From NCBI RefSeq assembly GCF_022952855.1, contig NZ_JALJDX010000163.1, positions 1 through 32,294 on the forward strand: a stretch of 32,294 nucleotides of DNA, read 5' to 3'. The stretch is from Pseudomonas sp. RGM2987. GTDB taxonomy: Bacteria; Pseudomonadota; Gammaproteobacteria; Pseudomonadales; Pseudomonadaceae. Position numbers and translations under genes: made by a program. The notes beneath the pieces are model-generated. The model was not told the DNA's origin and did no database searches. It worked only from the letters and a program-made list of their open reading frames with translations. Below, piece by piece: positions 1 to 7,876 of this stretch (positions within the stretch are counted from its first letter, which is position 1; every line of letters starts with the position of its first letter).

Positions 1-35
1 GTGTCAGGGAATACATCATTAACTGACACGTCGCC

Positions 36-58
36 TTCGCGAGCAAGCCCGCTCCCAC
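36..58 (-). repeat. REP half-site (family 1)
   Basis: This is a Pseudomonas REP palindrome in reverse orientation, with core GCGAGCAAGCCCGCTC. It is probably the right half of a REP doublet whose left half lies before the window. The bases just before it contain GTGTCAG (1-7) and CTGACAC (23-29), an inverted repeat typical of the spacer in these doublets. Confidence 0.85.
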
Positions 59-144
59 AAAGGGATGTGCGGGTCTTGAAGCTTTGCTCCAACCGCTCCG
101 ATCTGTAATCTGCCAAGCCTTTTCCCACCAAGGCAGATCACCTC

Positions 145-579
145 ATGACCGATTCCCTCATCCGCATCGCCGCCGCCCTGCTGATCGGGCCGGACGGTCG
201 GACCCTGCTGGTGCGCAAGCGCGGCACCCGGGCCTTCATGCAGCCGGGGGGCAAGATCGAGCCTGATGAACGACCGCTACAGGCCCTGGTCCGTGAACTG
301 GAAGAGGAGCTTGGGCTGCTGATCGAGCCGGCGCAGGCCCGTTATCTGGGGACATTCAGCGCACCCGCCGCCAACGAGCCAGGGTTCGTCGTGCAGGCCG
401 AGGTGTTCCTGGTCACGGTCGACGGCGCGGTGTCGCCCGCCGCTGAAATCGAAGAAGTCCGCTGGATCGACCCGGCCGGTGACGGCGATCTGTTCCTGGC
501 GCCGTTGACAGGCGAGGTGATCCTGCCGTTTTATCGAGCCACCTGTCGCGATTCAAGGCTCAAGGACTGCTGCCCATGA
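145..579 (+). CDS. Nudix hydrolase (144 aa)
   Basis: This is a predicted cytosolic Nudix pyrophosphohydrolase. Such enzymes use Mg2+ to cleave a nucleoside diphosphate linked to another group. The Nudix box GX5EX7REUXEEXGU is complete at about residues 36-58: G-K-I-E-P-D-E, seven residues, then RELEEELGL. The length of 144 aa is usual for a single-domain enzyme. The substrate cannot be read from the sequence; 8-oxo-dGTP-type housecleaning is only one possibility. The stop codon overlaps the next start by four bases (ATGA at 576-579), so this gene and the LysE and GNAT genes probably form one operon with coupled translation. Confidence 0.92.
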   Translation: MTDSLIRIAAALLIGPDGRTLLVRKRGTRAFMQPGGKIEPDERPLQALVRELEEELGLLIEPAQARYLGTFSAPAANEPGFVVQAEVFLVTVDGAVSPAAEIEEVRWIDPAGDGDLFLAPLTGEVILPFYRATCRDSRLKDCCP

Positions 580-1214
580 TTCCACTGCCGGACCTGCTGG
601 TTTTCGCCGCCGCCGCGTTGCTGATGGTGCTCACGCCCGGCCCGAACATGATCTACCTGATCTCCCGTTCGATCTGCCAGGGCCGCAAGGCCGGGGTCAC
701 ATCCTTGTTGGGAGTGGTGGCGGGCTTCTTCGTGCACATGTTCGCTGCGGCCGCCGGGTTGACGGCAGTGTTCCTGGCGGTGCCCACGGCTTATGAAGTG
801 TTGAAATGGGCCGGTGCGCTGTACCTGCTGTGGCTGGCCTGGCAGGCCGTGAAGCCGGGCGCACGCTCGCCGTTCGAAGCCCGGCAGTTGCCCGCGGACT
901 CGACGCGCAAATTGATCACCATGGGGTTTCTCACCAGTGCCCTGAATCCGAAGATCGCGGTGTTTTACCTGTCGGTGTTCCCGCAGTTCATCAGCCCGGA
1001 ACACGGTTCGCTGTTTACCCAGAGCCTTATCCTCGGGCTGACCCAGATCAGCGTCAGTTTCAGCGTCAACCTGCTGATTGCGCTGTTCGCCGCCGGCATC
1101 GCTTCGTGGTTCGTCCACAACCCGACGTGGCTGGCGGCGCAGCGCTACTTCATGGGCTTTGTCCTGGGGGCGCTGGCGTTGCGACTGATGCTTGAGCAGC
1201 GGCGGGCGGCGTGA
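576..1214 (+). CDS. LysE/RhtB-family amino-acid exporter (212 aa)
   Basis: This is a predicted inner-membrane exporter of the LysE/RhtB family, which pumps out amino acids or their derivatives. The protein is hydrophobic throughout, with about six membrane segments. It has the family N-terminal signature LTPGPNMIYLISRS near residues 19-32 and the TSALNPKIAVFYLSVFPQF stretch near residues 120-138. The length of 212 aa is normal. It starts inside the Nudix stop codon (ATGA) and its own stop overlaps the GTG start of the GNAT gene (GTGA at 1211-1214). The exported substrate is unknown. Confidence 0.93.
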   Translation: MIPLPDLLVFAAAALLMVLTPGPNMIYLISRSICQGRKAGVTSLLGVVAGFFVHMFAAAAGLTAVFLAVPTAYEVLKWAGALYLLWLAWQAVKPGARSPFEARQLPADSTRKLITMGFLTSALNPKIAVFYLSVFPQFISPEHGSLFTQSLILGLTQISVSFSVNLLIALFAAGIASWFVHNPTWLAAQRYFMGFVLGALALRLMLEQRRAA

Positions 1215-1708
1215 GCATCCGGCGGTTGCGGGCGGGTGATGCTGCGGCGTATCGCGAATTGATGCTTGAGGCGTACGCGCTGCATCCACAGGCCTTCACC
1301 TCCAGCGTCAGCGAACGGGCGGCGCTGCCGATCAACTGGTGGGAATCGCGCCTGACCAGCCGGCTCGACGTGCTGCTCGGGGCGTTCGTCGGGGATGAAT
1401 TGGTGGGTATCGTCGGCCTGGCCCTGGAACCTCGGGAAAAGGCCCGGCACAAGGCGCTGCTGTTCGGCATGTACGTCAGCGAGCACCATCGCCAGCGCGG
1501 GCTCGGCCAGCAACTGCTGGAAACTGCCCTTGCCGAAGCCCGCCGCCATGCCTTCCTGCGACTGGTGCAACTGACCGTCACCGCCGGCAACGACCCGGCG
1601 ATCAAGCTCTACCAGCGCTGCGGCTTCGCCCTGTACGGCCTCGAACCCCAGGCGATCCGCGTGGGGGATGAATACTTCGACAAGATACTTATGTGGCTGG
1701 AGCTCTAG
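1211..1708 (+). CDS. GNAT-family N-acetyltransferase (165 aa)
   Basis: This is a predicted cytosolic acetyl-CoA-dependent N-acetyltransferase. The acetyl-CoA-binding motif is visible as MYVSEHHRQRGLGQQLLETA near residues 77-96 (Q/R-x-x-G-x-G/A form). A C-terminal LYQRCGFALYGLEP segment near residues 137-150 is the usual GNAT beta-bulge end. The start is GTG at 1211, inside the LysE stop codon; there is no other start in the right place, and residues from SIRRLRAGD onward fit the family beginning. Pairing with an amino-acid exporter suggests both handle small amine or amino-acid compounds, but the substrate is not identifiable. Confidence 0.9.
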   Translation: MSIRRLRAGDAAAYRELMLEAYALHPQAFTSSVSERAALPINWWESRLTSRLDVLLGAFVGDELVGIVGLALEPREKARHKALLFGMYVSEHHRQRGLGQQLLETALAEARRHAFLRLVQLTVTAGNDPAIKLYQRCGFALYGLEPQAIRVGDEYFDKILMWLEL

Positions 1709-2018
1709 GGCCTCATCGTCGGATCGCCGCCCGGAGCAGGCTCGCCCCCACAGTGGGCGATGCTGGCCACAGAATATTGCTTCTGCCGCAGATCCAATGT
1801 GGGAGCGGGCTTGCTCGCGAAGAGGCCGAGCCAGTCGCCATCAGAGTGATTGACCCACCGCTTTCGCGAGCAAGCCCGCTCCCACAGGGATTGATGCTGC
1901 TCACAGAATCTGGCTTCGCCGCAGCTCCCACAGTTGGCTGTATGGTGGGCTCAGATTCTGAGTACACCCGCGACCCCTTGTGGGAGCGGGCTTGCTCGCG
2001 ATGGGGCGCGACGCGGTC
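1709..2018. repeat. REP cluster between converging genes
   Basis: This 310-bp gap lies between the converging GNAT and metR genes. It holds three clear family-1 REP half-sites: forward at 1799-1821, reverse at 1863-1885, and forward at 1980-2002. Decayed fragments are also present, for example around 1735-1752 and 1924-1936. The 1799/1863 pair forms an inverted doublet. I see no gene and no classical T-tailed terminator; the palindromes may serve as 3' ends for both genes. Confidence 0.85.
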
Positions 2019-2936
2019 TCACCGCACGGCACTGACCCCATCCAGCGTTGAAAACGAAGTGTCCTTGGCTGTCAGCAGAAAGTCGCGCATGTAGGGCGCA
2101 TCGAGCATGTCGGTGCGGACCGCCGCGTACAGCGTGGCAAACAGGCCCTTCTCCCCCAGCCGCTTGGCCTTCACGTACCCCCGCGAGCTGTATTCATGCA
2201 GTGCCCAGTGGGGCATGCCACAGACGCCACGGCCGCTGGCGACCAATTGCATCATCATCACCGTCAGTTCTGAGGTGCGCACCTGGGCCGGCTCGATGTC
2301 GGCCGGTTCCAGGAACCGGGTGAAGATGTCCAGCCGGTCGCGCTCCACCGGGTAGGTGATCAGGGTTTCGCTGACCAGGTCTTCCGGCACGATGTACGGC
2401 TTGCCTGCCAACCGATGCTGGTTGGCGACGGCGAGCATCGCTTCGTAGGTGAACAGCGGCACATACGTGATGCCAGCCAGTTCCAGCGGATCGGAGGTTA
2501 CCACCAGGTCCAGGTCGCCTCGGGCCAGGGCCGGCAGCGGGGCGAAGGCGAAGCCCGAGGCCAGGTCCAGTTCGACCTCCGGCCAGGCATCGCGGAACTG
2601 GTCGATGGTGGGCATCAACCACTGAAAGCAGCTGTGGCACTCGATTGCCATGTGCAAACGTCCGGCGGTGCCGCCGGCCAACCGGGCGATATCCCGCTCG
2701 GCGCCGCGCAACAGCGGCAGGGTGGCATCGGCCAGTTGCAGCAGGCGCAGGCCGGCGCTGGTGAAGCGCACCGGTTTGGTCTTGCGCACGAACAACGGCA
2801 TCCCCAAGCGCTCTTCCAGTTCCTTGAACTGATGGGACAGGGCGGATTGGGTCAGGTGCAGGCGTTCGGCGGCTTCCACCAGGCTATCGGCTTCGCGCAG
2901 CGCATGCAGGGTCTTGAGGTGACGGAGTTCAAGCAC
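2019..2936 (-). CDS. metR: LysR-type regulator MetR (305 aa)
   Basis: This is the predicted transcriptional activator of methionine synthesis, which responds to homocysteine in known relatives. The N-terminal winged helix-turn-helix covers about residues 1-60 (LEAD-SLVEAAERLHLTQSALSHQFKELEERLG), followed by a LysR effector domain. I chose the GTG at 2934-2936 because the protein then begins LELRHLKTLHAL, the MetR-type start, and is 305 aa, the family length. The open frame continues far upstream on this strand, but that part is antisense to metE. It is divergent from metE, the classical arrangement, with 108 bp between the two starts. Confidence 0.93.
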   Translation of the reverse strand: MLELRHLKTLHALREADSLVEAAERLHLTQSALSHQFKELEERLGMPLFVRKTKPVRFTSAGLRLLQLADATLPLLRGAERDIARLAGGTAGRLHMAIECHSCFQWLMPTIDQFRDAWPEVELDLASGFAFAPLPALARGDLDLVVTSDPLELAGITYVPLFTYEAMLAVANQHRLAGKPYIVPEDLVSETLITYPVERDRLDIFTRFLEPADIEPAQVRTSELTVMMMQLVASGRGVCGMPHWALHEYSSRGYVKAKRLGEKGLFATLYAAVRTDMLDAPYMRDFLLTAKDTSFSTLDGVSAVR

Positions 2937-2948
2937 CGGGTGGCTCCA

Positions 2949-2992
2949 TGAGTAAAACTTGTGATCAACACGAAAAGGTTGAGTTTGTCTCA
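2949..2992 (+). promoter_or_regulatory. Candidate MetR binding sites in the metR-metE gap
   Basis: TGAG-TTTGT-CTCA at 2980-2992 is a perfect 4-5-4 inverted repeat close to the known MetR site TGAA-N5-TTCA. A weaker copy, TGAG-TAAAA-CTTG, lies at 2949-2961. The two are 31 bp apart start to start, about three helical turns, which is what a LysR tetramer would need. The assignment to MetR rests on position and on the known consensus. Confidence 0.5.
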
Positions 2993-3044
2993 TGTAGGTC
3001 CGACTGTCGACAATGGCGTCATCTTTTACAGGAGGACGCCCACC

Positions 3045-5351
3045 ATGGCCCTGGCCCACACCCTCGGTTTTCCACGCATCGGCGCTGACCGCGAACTGAA
3101 AAAAGCCCTCGAAGCCTACTGGAAGGGCGATCTGGCCCAGGCCGAACTGCAAACGGTGGGGCGCGAGCTGCGGGCCCGCCACTGGCAATTGCAGAAGGAC
3201 GCCGGCATCGACCTGCTGCCGGTCGGTGACTTCGCCTGGTACGACCAGGTGCTCAGCCACACCCTGGCCTTGGGCGTCATTCCACCGCGTTTCCACGACA
3301 CCTTGAATGACCAGGACCGGCCGACCCTCGACACCCTGTTCGCCATGGCCCGTGGCGCCACGGCCAGTTGCTGCAACGCCGATCACGGGCAGCATGCTCA
3401 GGAACTGACCAAGTGGTTCGACACCAACTACCACTACCTGGTCCCGGAATTTTCCATCGATCAGACCTTTGCCCTGAACTGGGAGCAATTGTTCGACGAA
3501 GTGGACGAGGCCCACGCCTTGGGGCATCGGGTCAAACCGGTGATCATCGGCCCGCTGACCTACCTGTGGCTGGGCAAGGCCAAGGGCGCCGAGTTTGACC
3601 GGCTCGACCTGCTGGAACGCCTGCTGCCGGTCTACGGTGAAATCCTCAATCGCCTCAAGGCCCAAGGGGTTGAGTGGGTGCAGATCGACGAGCCGATCCT
3701 TACCCTCGACCTGCCACTGGCCTGGAGAAGTGCCTTCGAACGGGCTTATCACATCCTCCAGTACTCGCCGTTGAAAAAACTCGTGGCGACCTATTTCAGT
3801 GGCCTGCAAGACAACCTCGGCCTGGCGGTGAGCCTGCCGGTGGACGGTTTGCACATCGACGCGGTGCGCGACCCGGAGCAACTGGGCCAGGTGCTGGATC
3901 GACTGCCCACCTACAAGATCCTGTCGGTGGGCCTGGTCAATGGTCGCAACGTCTGGCGCTGCGAACTGGAACAGGCGCTGGCGCAGTTGCAACCGGCCCA
4001 GGAGCGCTTTGGCGACAACCTCTGGGTCAGCACTTCTTGCTCGCTGCTGCACAGCCCGGTGGACCTGGAGCGTGAAGACCGCCTCGATCCCGAACTCAAG
4101 AACTGGCTGGCCTTCGCCGTGCAGAAGTGCGGCGAAGTGGCGGTGTTGCGCGATGCGCTGAACGATCCGCAGGCCCCCGGCGTGCAACAGGCCCTGGCCG
4201 CCAGCCGAGAGGTGCAGGCCAGCCGTGCTGCCTCTGGGCGCATTCACAAACCCGAGGTCCAGGCCCGGCTGGCGGCGATCACGCCGCAGGACAGCCAGCG
4301 GCGCTCACCATTTGCAGAACGCATCGAACGCCAGCGCGCCCAATTGAAACTGCCGGCATTTCCCACCACCAGCATCGGTTCTTTCCCGCAGACCCCGGCG
4401 ATTCGTCTGGCGCGTCAGGCCCACAAGCACGGCAAGCTGTCGGCCAATGACTACCAGGACGCCATGCACAGCGAAATCCGCCATGCCGTAGAAATCCAGG
4501 AACGCCTGGGCCTGGACGTTCTGGTGCACGGTGAAGCCGAGCGCAACGACATGGTGGAGTACTTCGCCGAGCAACTGGACGGCTACGCCTTTACCCGTTT
4601 CGGTTGGGTGCAGAGCTACGGTTCGCGCTGCGTGAAACCGGCGATCATCTACGGCGACATCAGTCGCCCCGGCGCCATGACGGTCGACTGGATCCGCTAC
4701 GCCCAGGGCCTGACTGACAAAGTCATGAAAGGCATGCTCACCGGTCCGGTGACCATGCTGATGTGGTCGTTCCCTCGCGAGGATGTGTCGCGCCGGGTCC
4801 AGGCCCAACAACTGGCCCTGGCGCTACGGGACGAAGTGCTGGACCTGGAAGAAGCCGGCATCAGGATCGTGCAGATCGACGAAGCGGCGTTTCGCGAAGG
4901 GCTGCCACTGCGTCGCGCCCAGTGGCAGGAATATCTGGGCTGGGCCGTGGAGGCGTTCCGCCTGAGCGCCTCGGGCGTGCGTGACGAAACCCAGATCCAC
5001 ACCCACATGTGCTACAGCGAGTTCAATGATGTGATCCTGGCCATTGCCGCCATGGACGCCGACGTCATCACCATCGAGACCTCGCGCTCGGACATGGAGC
5101 TGCTGGACGCTTTCGAAGCCTTCGAGTACCCCAATGACATCGGCCCGGGCGTCTATGACATCCACTCGCCCCGGGTGCCGGACACCGCCGAGATGGTCGC
5201 GTTGATGAGCAAGGCGGTGCAGCGAATTCCCGCCGAGCGCCTGTGGATCAACCCCGACTGCGGGCTCAAGACCCGCGCCTGGCCCGAGACTGAAGCAGCC
5301 TTGGTGAACATGGTCGCGGCGGCGCGGCAGTTGCGTAGCCAGCTGGCCTGA
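3045..5351 (+). CDS. metE: Cobalamin-independent methionine synthase MetE (768 aa)
   Basis: This enzyme transfers a methyl group from 5-methyltetrahydropteroyltri-glutamate to homocysteine, the last step of methionine synthesis without vitamin B12. The zinc ligands are visible: His654 and Cys656 in HTHMCYSEF, a downstream Glu, and Cys739 in NPDCGLKTR. These lie at a constant offset of 13 from the E. coli residues 641, 643 and 726. The N-terminal half carries [18 protein letters not shown], the family opening. I chose the ATG at 3045 because AGGAGG at 3030-3035 sits at ideal spacing; an in-frame ATG at 2961 has no such site. No B12 riboswitch fits in the short leader. Confidence 0.98.
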   Translation: MALAHTLGFPRIGADRELKKALEAYWKGDLAQAELQTVGRELRARHWQLQKDAGIDLLPVGDFAWYDQVLSHTLALGVIPPRFHDTLNDQDRPTLDTLFAMARGATASCCNADHGQHAQELTKWFDTNYHYLVPEFSIDQTFALNWEQLFDEVDEAHALGHRVKPVIIGPLTYLWLGKAKGAEFDRLDLLERLLPVYGEILNRLKAQGVEWVQIDEPILTLDLPLAWRSAFERAYHILQYSPLKKLVATYFSGLQDNLGLAVSLPVDGLHIDAVRDPEQLGQVLDRLPTYKILSVGLVNGRNVWRCELEQALAQLQPAQERFGDNLWVSTSCSLLHSPVDLEREDRLDPELKNWLAFAVQKCGEVAVLRDALNDPQAPGVQQALAASREVQASRAASGRIHKPEVQARLAAITPQDSQRRSPFAERIERQRAQLKLPAFPTTSIGSFPQTPAIRLARQAHKHGKLSANDYQDAMHSEIRHAVEIQERLGLDVLVHGEAERNDMVEYFAEQLDGYAFTRFGWVQSYGSRCVKPAIIYGDISRPGAMTVDWIRYAQGLTDKVMKGMLTGPVTMLMWSFPREDVSRRVQAQQLALALRDEVLDLEEAGIRIVQIDEAAFREGLPLRRAQWQEYLGWAVEAFRLSASGVRDETQIHTHMCYSEFNDVILAIAAMDADVITIETSRSDMELLDAFEAFEYPNDIGPGVYDIHSPRVPDTAEMVALMSKAVQRIPAERLWINPDCGLKTRAWPETEAALVNMVAAARQLRSQLA

Positions 5352-5373
5352 TCTAAAGACCGCCGCGAACGCC

Positions 5374-5499
5374 GTGGCGAGGGAGCTTGCTCCCGCTGGG
5401 CTGCGCAGCAGACCCAAAATTTCAGGTCTTTACCCTGTGTACGGGCTGAAAATTGTTGGGAGTGCTTCGCACTCCAGCGGGAGCAAGCTCCCTCGCCAC
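5374..5499. repeat. Long inverted repeat, REP family 2
   Basis: Two perfect 26-bp arms, starting GTGGCGAGGGAGCTTGCTCC, at 5374-5399 and 5474-5499, enclose a 74-bp loop. The loop holds a smaller hairpin (GGAGTGCTTCGCACTCC, 5459-5475) and a CTGCGCAGCAG palindrome. The element begins 23 bp after the metE stop and may end that transcript. Four similar copies occur at 6702, 17715, 26752 and 30952. Confidence 0.85.
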
Positions 5500-5629
5500 A
5501 GGGTGCCCACATGGCTTTAGATCACCACTCGGCAATCTTCATCAAACTGTCACGCAACTGTGGCAGCGCGCTTGAACAAATTTCATCAGACTCGCGCTCT
5601 ACTGGGGTTCTGCGTTTCGGTGTTTGTTC

Positions 5630-6649
5630 ATGCGTGTATTCATTTTCCTGGCCGTATTGTTTTGCGGCCTGCCGTCTTTTGCGGCGTCTCGTTGTGATGT
5701 CAATGTCCCGGCCCAACGGGTCGATCTGGATCAGGTGAGCCTGACGTACCAGAGCGTGGGTCGTGCCTCGGATCCGGCCTTGCTGCTGGTGATGGGCCTG
5801 GGCGGGCAGTTGATCCATTGGCCGGATGAAGTGGTGATGGCCCTGTGCGAACAGGGTTTCCGGGTGATTCGCTACGACAACCGCGATGTCGGCCTGTCCA
5901 CCTGGCGCCAGGCGCCCGGCAGCGCCAACCTGACTTTCGAAGCCCTGCGCTACAAACTTGGTTTACCGGTGGCCGCGCCCTATACCTTGACTGACATGGC
6001 CGACGACGGGCTCGGGTTGATGGACGCCTTGCAGGTGCAGAGCTTTCACGTGCTGGGGGTGAGCATGGGCGGGATGATCGCCCAGCACATGGCGGCGATG
6101 GCGCCGCAGCGGGTCGAGAGCCTGACGCTGATCATGACCAGCTCCGGTGCCGAGGGCCTGCCGGCGCCGAGTGCTGCGCTGGTGCAGTTGCTGTCACGGC
6201 GTAGTGCGCCGAATCGTGAAGTGGCCCTTGAGCAACAGGCCGACCTGCTGGCGGCGTTGGGCAGCCCGCTGGTGGTCGATGACCGTCAGGCCTTGCTGCA
6301 TCAGGCCGCCGTGGCCTATGACCGGGCGTTCAGCCCCGAAGGCGTGAAGCGCCAGATCATGGCAATCCTCGCCGAGCCAAGCCGGGTGGCGCTGCTCAAT
6401 CAACTGCGGGTGCCGACCCTGGTCGTACACGGCACCGCCGACCCGTTGCTGCCGGTGATGCACGGCGTGCACCTGGCGGCGCATATCCAGGGCAGCCAAT
6501 TGAAACTGATCCCGGGCCTGGCCCATCGTTTCCAGGAAGCGTTCAAGGCGCCGCTGCTGGCGGCGGTGTTGCCGTACCTGCAACAGCACCGCGAGGACAC
6601 CTCGCACTGGGCGCAGATCGAACCGGTGCAGGCGCCGAATCTGCTCTGA
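5630..6649 (+). CDS. Exported alpha/beta-fold hydrolase (339 aa)
   Basis: This is a predicted serine hydrolase. The first about 18 residues ([19 protein letters not shown]) are a Sec signal peptide, so it probably acts in the periplasm. The mature part has the alpha/beta-hydrolase order: oxyanion-side VMGLGGQ, nucleophile elbow GVSMGG (Ser145), Asp271 in GTADPLLP, and His299 in GLAHRF. The ATG at 5630 is preferred; a TTG at 5624 is also in frame, and neither has a strong ribosome site. It stands alone between two family-2 REP elements. The substrate is unknown; an ester or lipid-like compound is possible. Confidence 0.85.
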   Translation: MRVFIFLAVLFCGLPSFAASRCDVNVPAQRVDLDQVSLTYQSVGRASDPALLLVMGLGGQLIHWPDEVVMALCEQGFRVIRYDNRDVGLSTWRQAPGSANLTFEALRYKLGLPVAAPYTLTDMADDGLGLMDALQVQSFHVLGVSMGGMIAQHMAAMAPQRVESLTLIMTSSGAEGLPAPSAALVQLLSRRSAPNREVALEQQADLLAALGSPLVVDDRQALLHQAAVAYDRAFSPEGVKRQIMAILAEPSRVALLNQLRVPTLVVHGTADPLLPVMHGVHLAAHIQGSQLKLIPGLAHRFQEAFKAPLLAAVLPYLQQHREDTSHWAQIEPVQAPNLL

Positions 6650-6701
6650 TACAGGCATCTAAGGCTGGCAATGACCCACCTGAGGCCGACACCGAACCAC
6701 T

Positions 6702-6804
6702 GTGGCGAGGGAGCTTGCTCCCGCTTGGGTGCGAAGCGCCCACAAAAATGGGTCTGCTGCGCCCGAACGCGGACCGGTCCAGCGGGAGCAAGCTCCCCCG
6801 CCAC
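6702..6804. repeat. Long inverted repeat, REP family 2
   Basis: Arms starting GTGGCGAGGGAGCTTGCTCC and their inverse (one base changed in the right arm, CTCCCCCGCC) flank a loop of about 50 bp. It lies between the converging hydrolase and LysR genes and may act as a two-way 3' end. Confidence 0.82.
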
Positions 6805-6835
6805 AGGGGTCTCCGTGCCCCTGACTAAACGGGTT

Positions 6836-7717
6836 CTACCGCACCCGCGCCTGCTCCACCAACCACCCCATCAACTCCTGCAACGGCCCTGACACCTGGG
6901 GTTTGCGCGGGTACACCAGGTGATAACCCAGCCCGGTCTTGACCTTCAGTTCGAACGGCATCACCAGCCGGCCGGCGCTCAAGTCATCGCCGATCAGCGA
7001 CCAGTCGCCAATTGCCACGCCCGTGCCTTGGGAAGCCATGGACATCGCCAGGTCCAGGGTTTCGAAATGCTGGCCCTTGCTGACATTGCTCAAGTGCACA
7101 TCGGCTGCCTTCAGCCAGGCCTTCCAGTCGCGCTCGTCACGGGTGGGGTGCAACAGCAAGTGTTGTTGCAGGTCGGCGGGTTCATGCAGCGGCACCGCCC
7201 CTTCCAGGATCGGCCGCGAGCAGACCGGCGTCAGTTGCTCATCGAACAGATGCAGGCAGGCCAGGGAAGCGTCCGGTGGCGGGCCATAGACCACCGCAGC
7301 GTCGAAGGCTTCGCGCTGGAAATCCACGCCGTGCCTGACCGTGGTGGTCAGTTCCACCGGTACGTCCGGGCGTTCCTTCTGCCATTGCAACAGGCGCGGC
7401 AGCAGCCAGCGCATCACGCAGGTCGGGGCCTTGAGTTGCAACGTCTGGCGTTTCTCGCCGATCTGCTCGACCGCCTCGTCAATCAGGCCGAACACCTGCT
7501 GGATCCTGGGCAGCCAGGCCTGGCCTTCGGCGGTCAGGCTCAAGCCCCGCGCCTGACGTTGGAACAGCGCATAACCCAGATGATCCTCCAGCCCGGCGAT
7601 CTGTCGGCTCACCGCACCCTGGGTGATGCACAGCTGTTCGGCCGCCCGGGTGAAGTTGCAGCACTGGGCCGTGATCAGGAACGTGTGCAGCGTTGCAAGC
7701 GGAGGAAGTCGCTTCAT
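6836..7717 (-). CDS. LysR-type regulator, GcvA-like (293 aa)
   Basis: This is a predicted DNA-binding regulator. The helix-turn-helix lies in about the first 60 residues (FTRAAEQLCITQGAVSRQIAGLEDHLG), followed by a GcvA-type effector domain. The start at 7717 gives MKRLPPLATLHTF, the usual GcvA-group opening, with a GGA five bases upstream. An ATG at 7732 adds five residues and has poor spacing. It is divergent from the decarboxylase/dehydrogenase operon starting at 7877, the standard position for a LysR gene controlling its neighbour, so it probably controls that pathway. The effector is unknown. Confidence 0.88.
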   Translation of the reverse strand: MKRLPPLATLHTFLITAQCCNFTRAAEQLCITQGAVSRQIAGLEDHLGYALFQRQARGLSLTAEGQAWLPRIQQVFGLIDEAVEQIGEKRQTLQLKAPTCVMRWLLPRLLQWQKERPDVPVELTTTVRHGVDFQREAFDAAVVYGPPPDASLACLHLFDEQLTPVCSRPILEGAVPLHEPADLQQHLLLHPTRDERDWKAWLKAADVHLSNVSKGQHFETLDLAMSMASQGTGVAIGDWSLIGDDLSAGRLVMPFELKVKTGLGYHLVYPRKPQVSGPLQELMGWLVEQARVR

Positions 7718-7824
7718 TTGGATCCAAGCCATGACCTGAGGACATGGCTAGTATGACTTTTTATCCATTGTTGCCGCTACGGCCGGACCGTTCCAATAAC
7801 GCCATTCCCAACGACAAAAACGGT

Positions 7825-7844
7825 CCCCGGCGGGTTGCCCGGGG
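7825..7844 (+). promoter_or_regulatory. GC-rich hairpin in the aruI leader
   Basis: CCCCGG (7825-7830) pairs with CCGGGG (7839-7844) across eight bases, 33 bp before the aruI start. It is probably transcribed as part of the leader. There is no T run, so it is not an ordinary terminator. I infer no specific function. Confidence 0.3.
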
Positions 7845-7876
7845 CCTGGTCCGAGACAAGAAAAAGGGCAGTGGCA

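Noticed and set aside
2937..4247. Long upstream extension of the metR reading frame
   Set aside because: It is antisense to metE, lacks family sequence, and the MetR-type start GTG at 2936 explains the gene.
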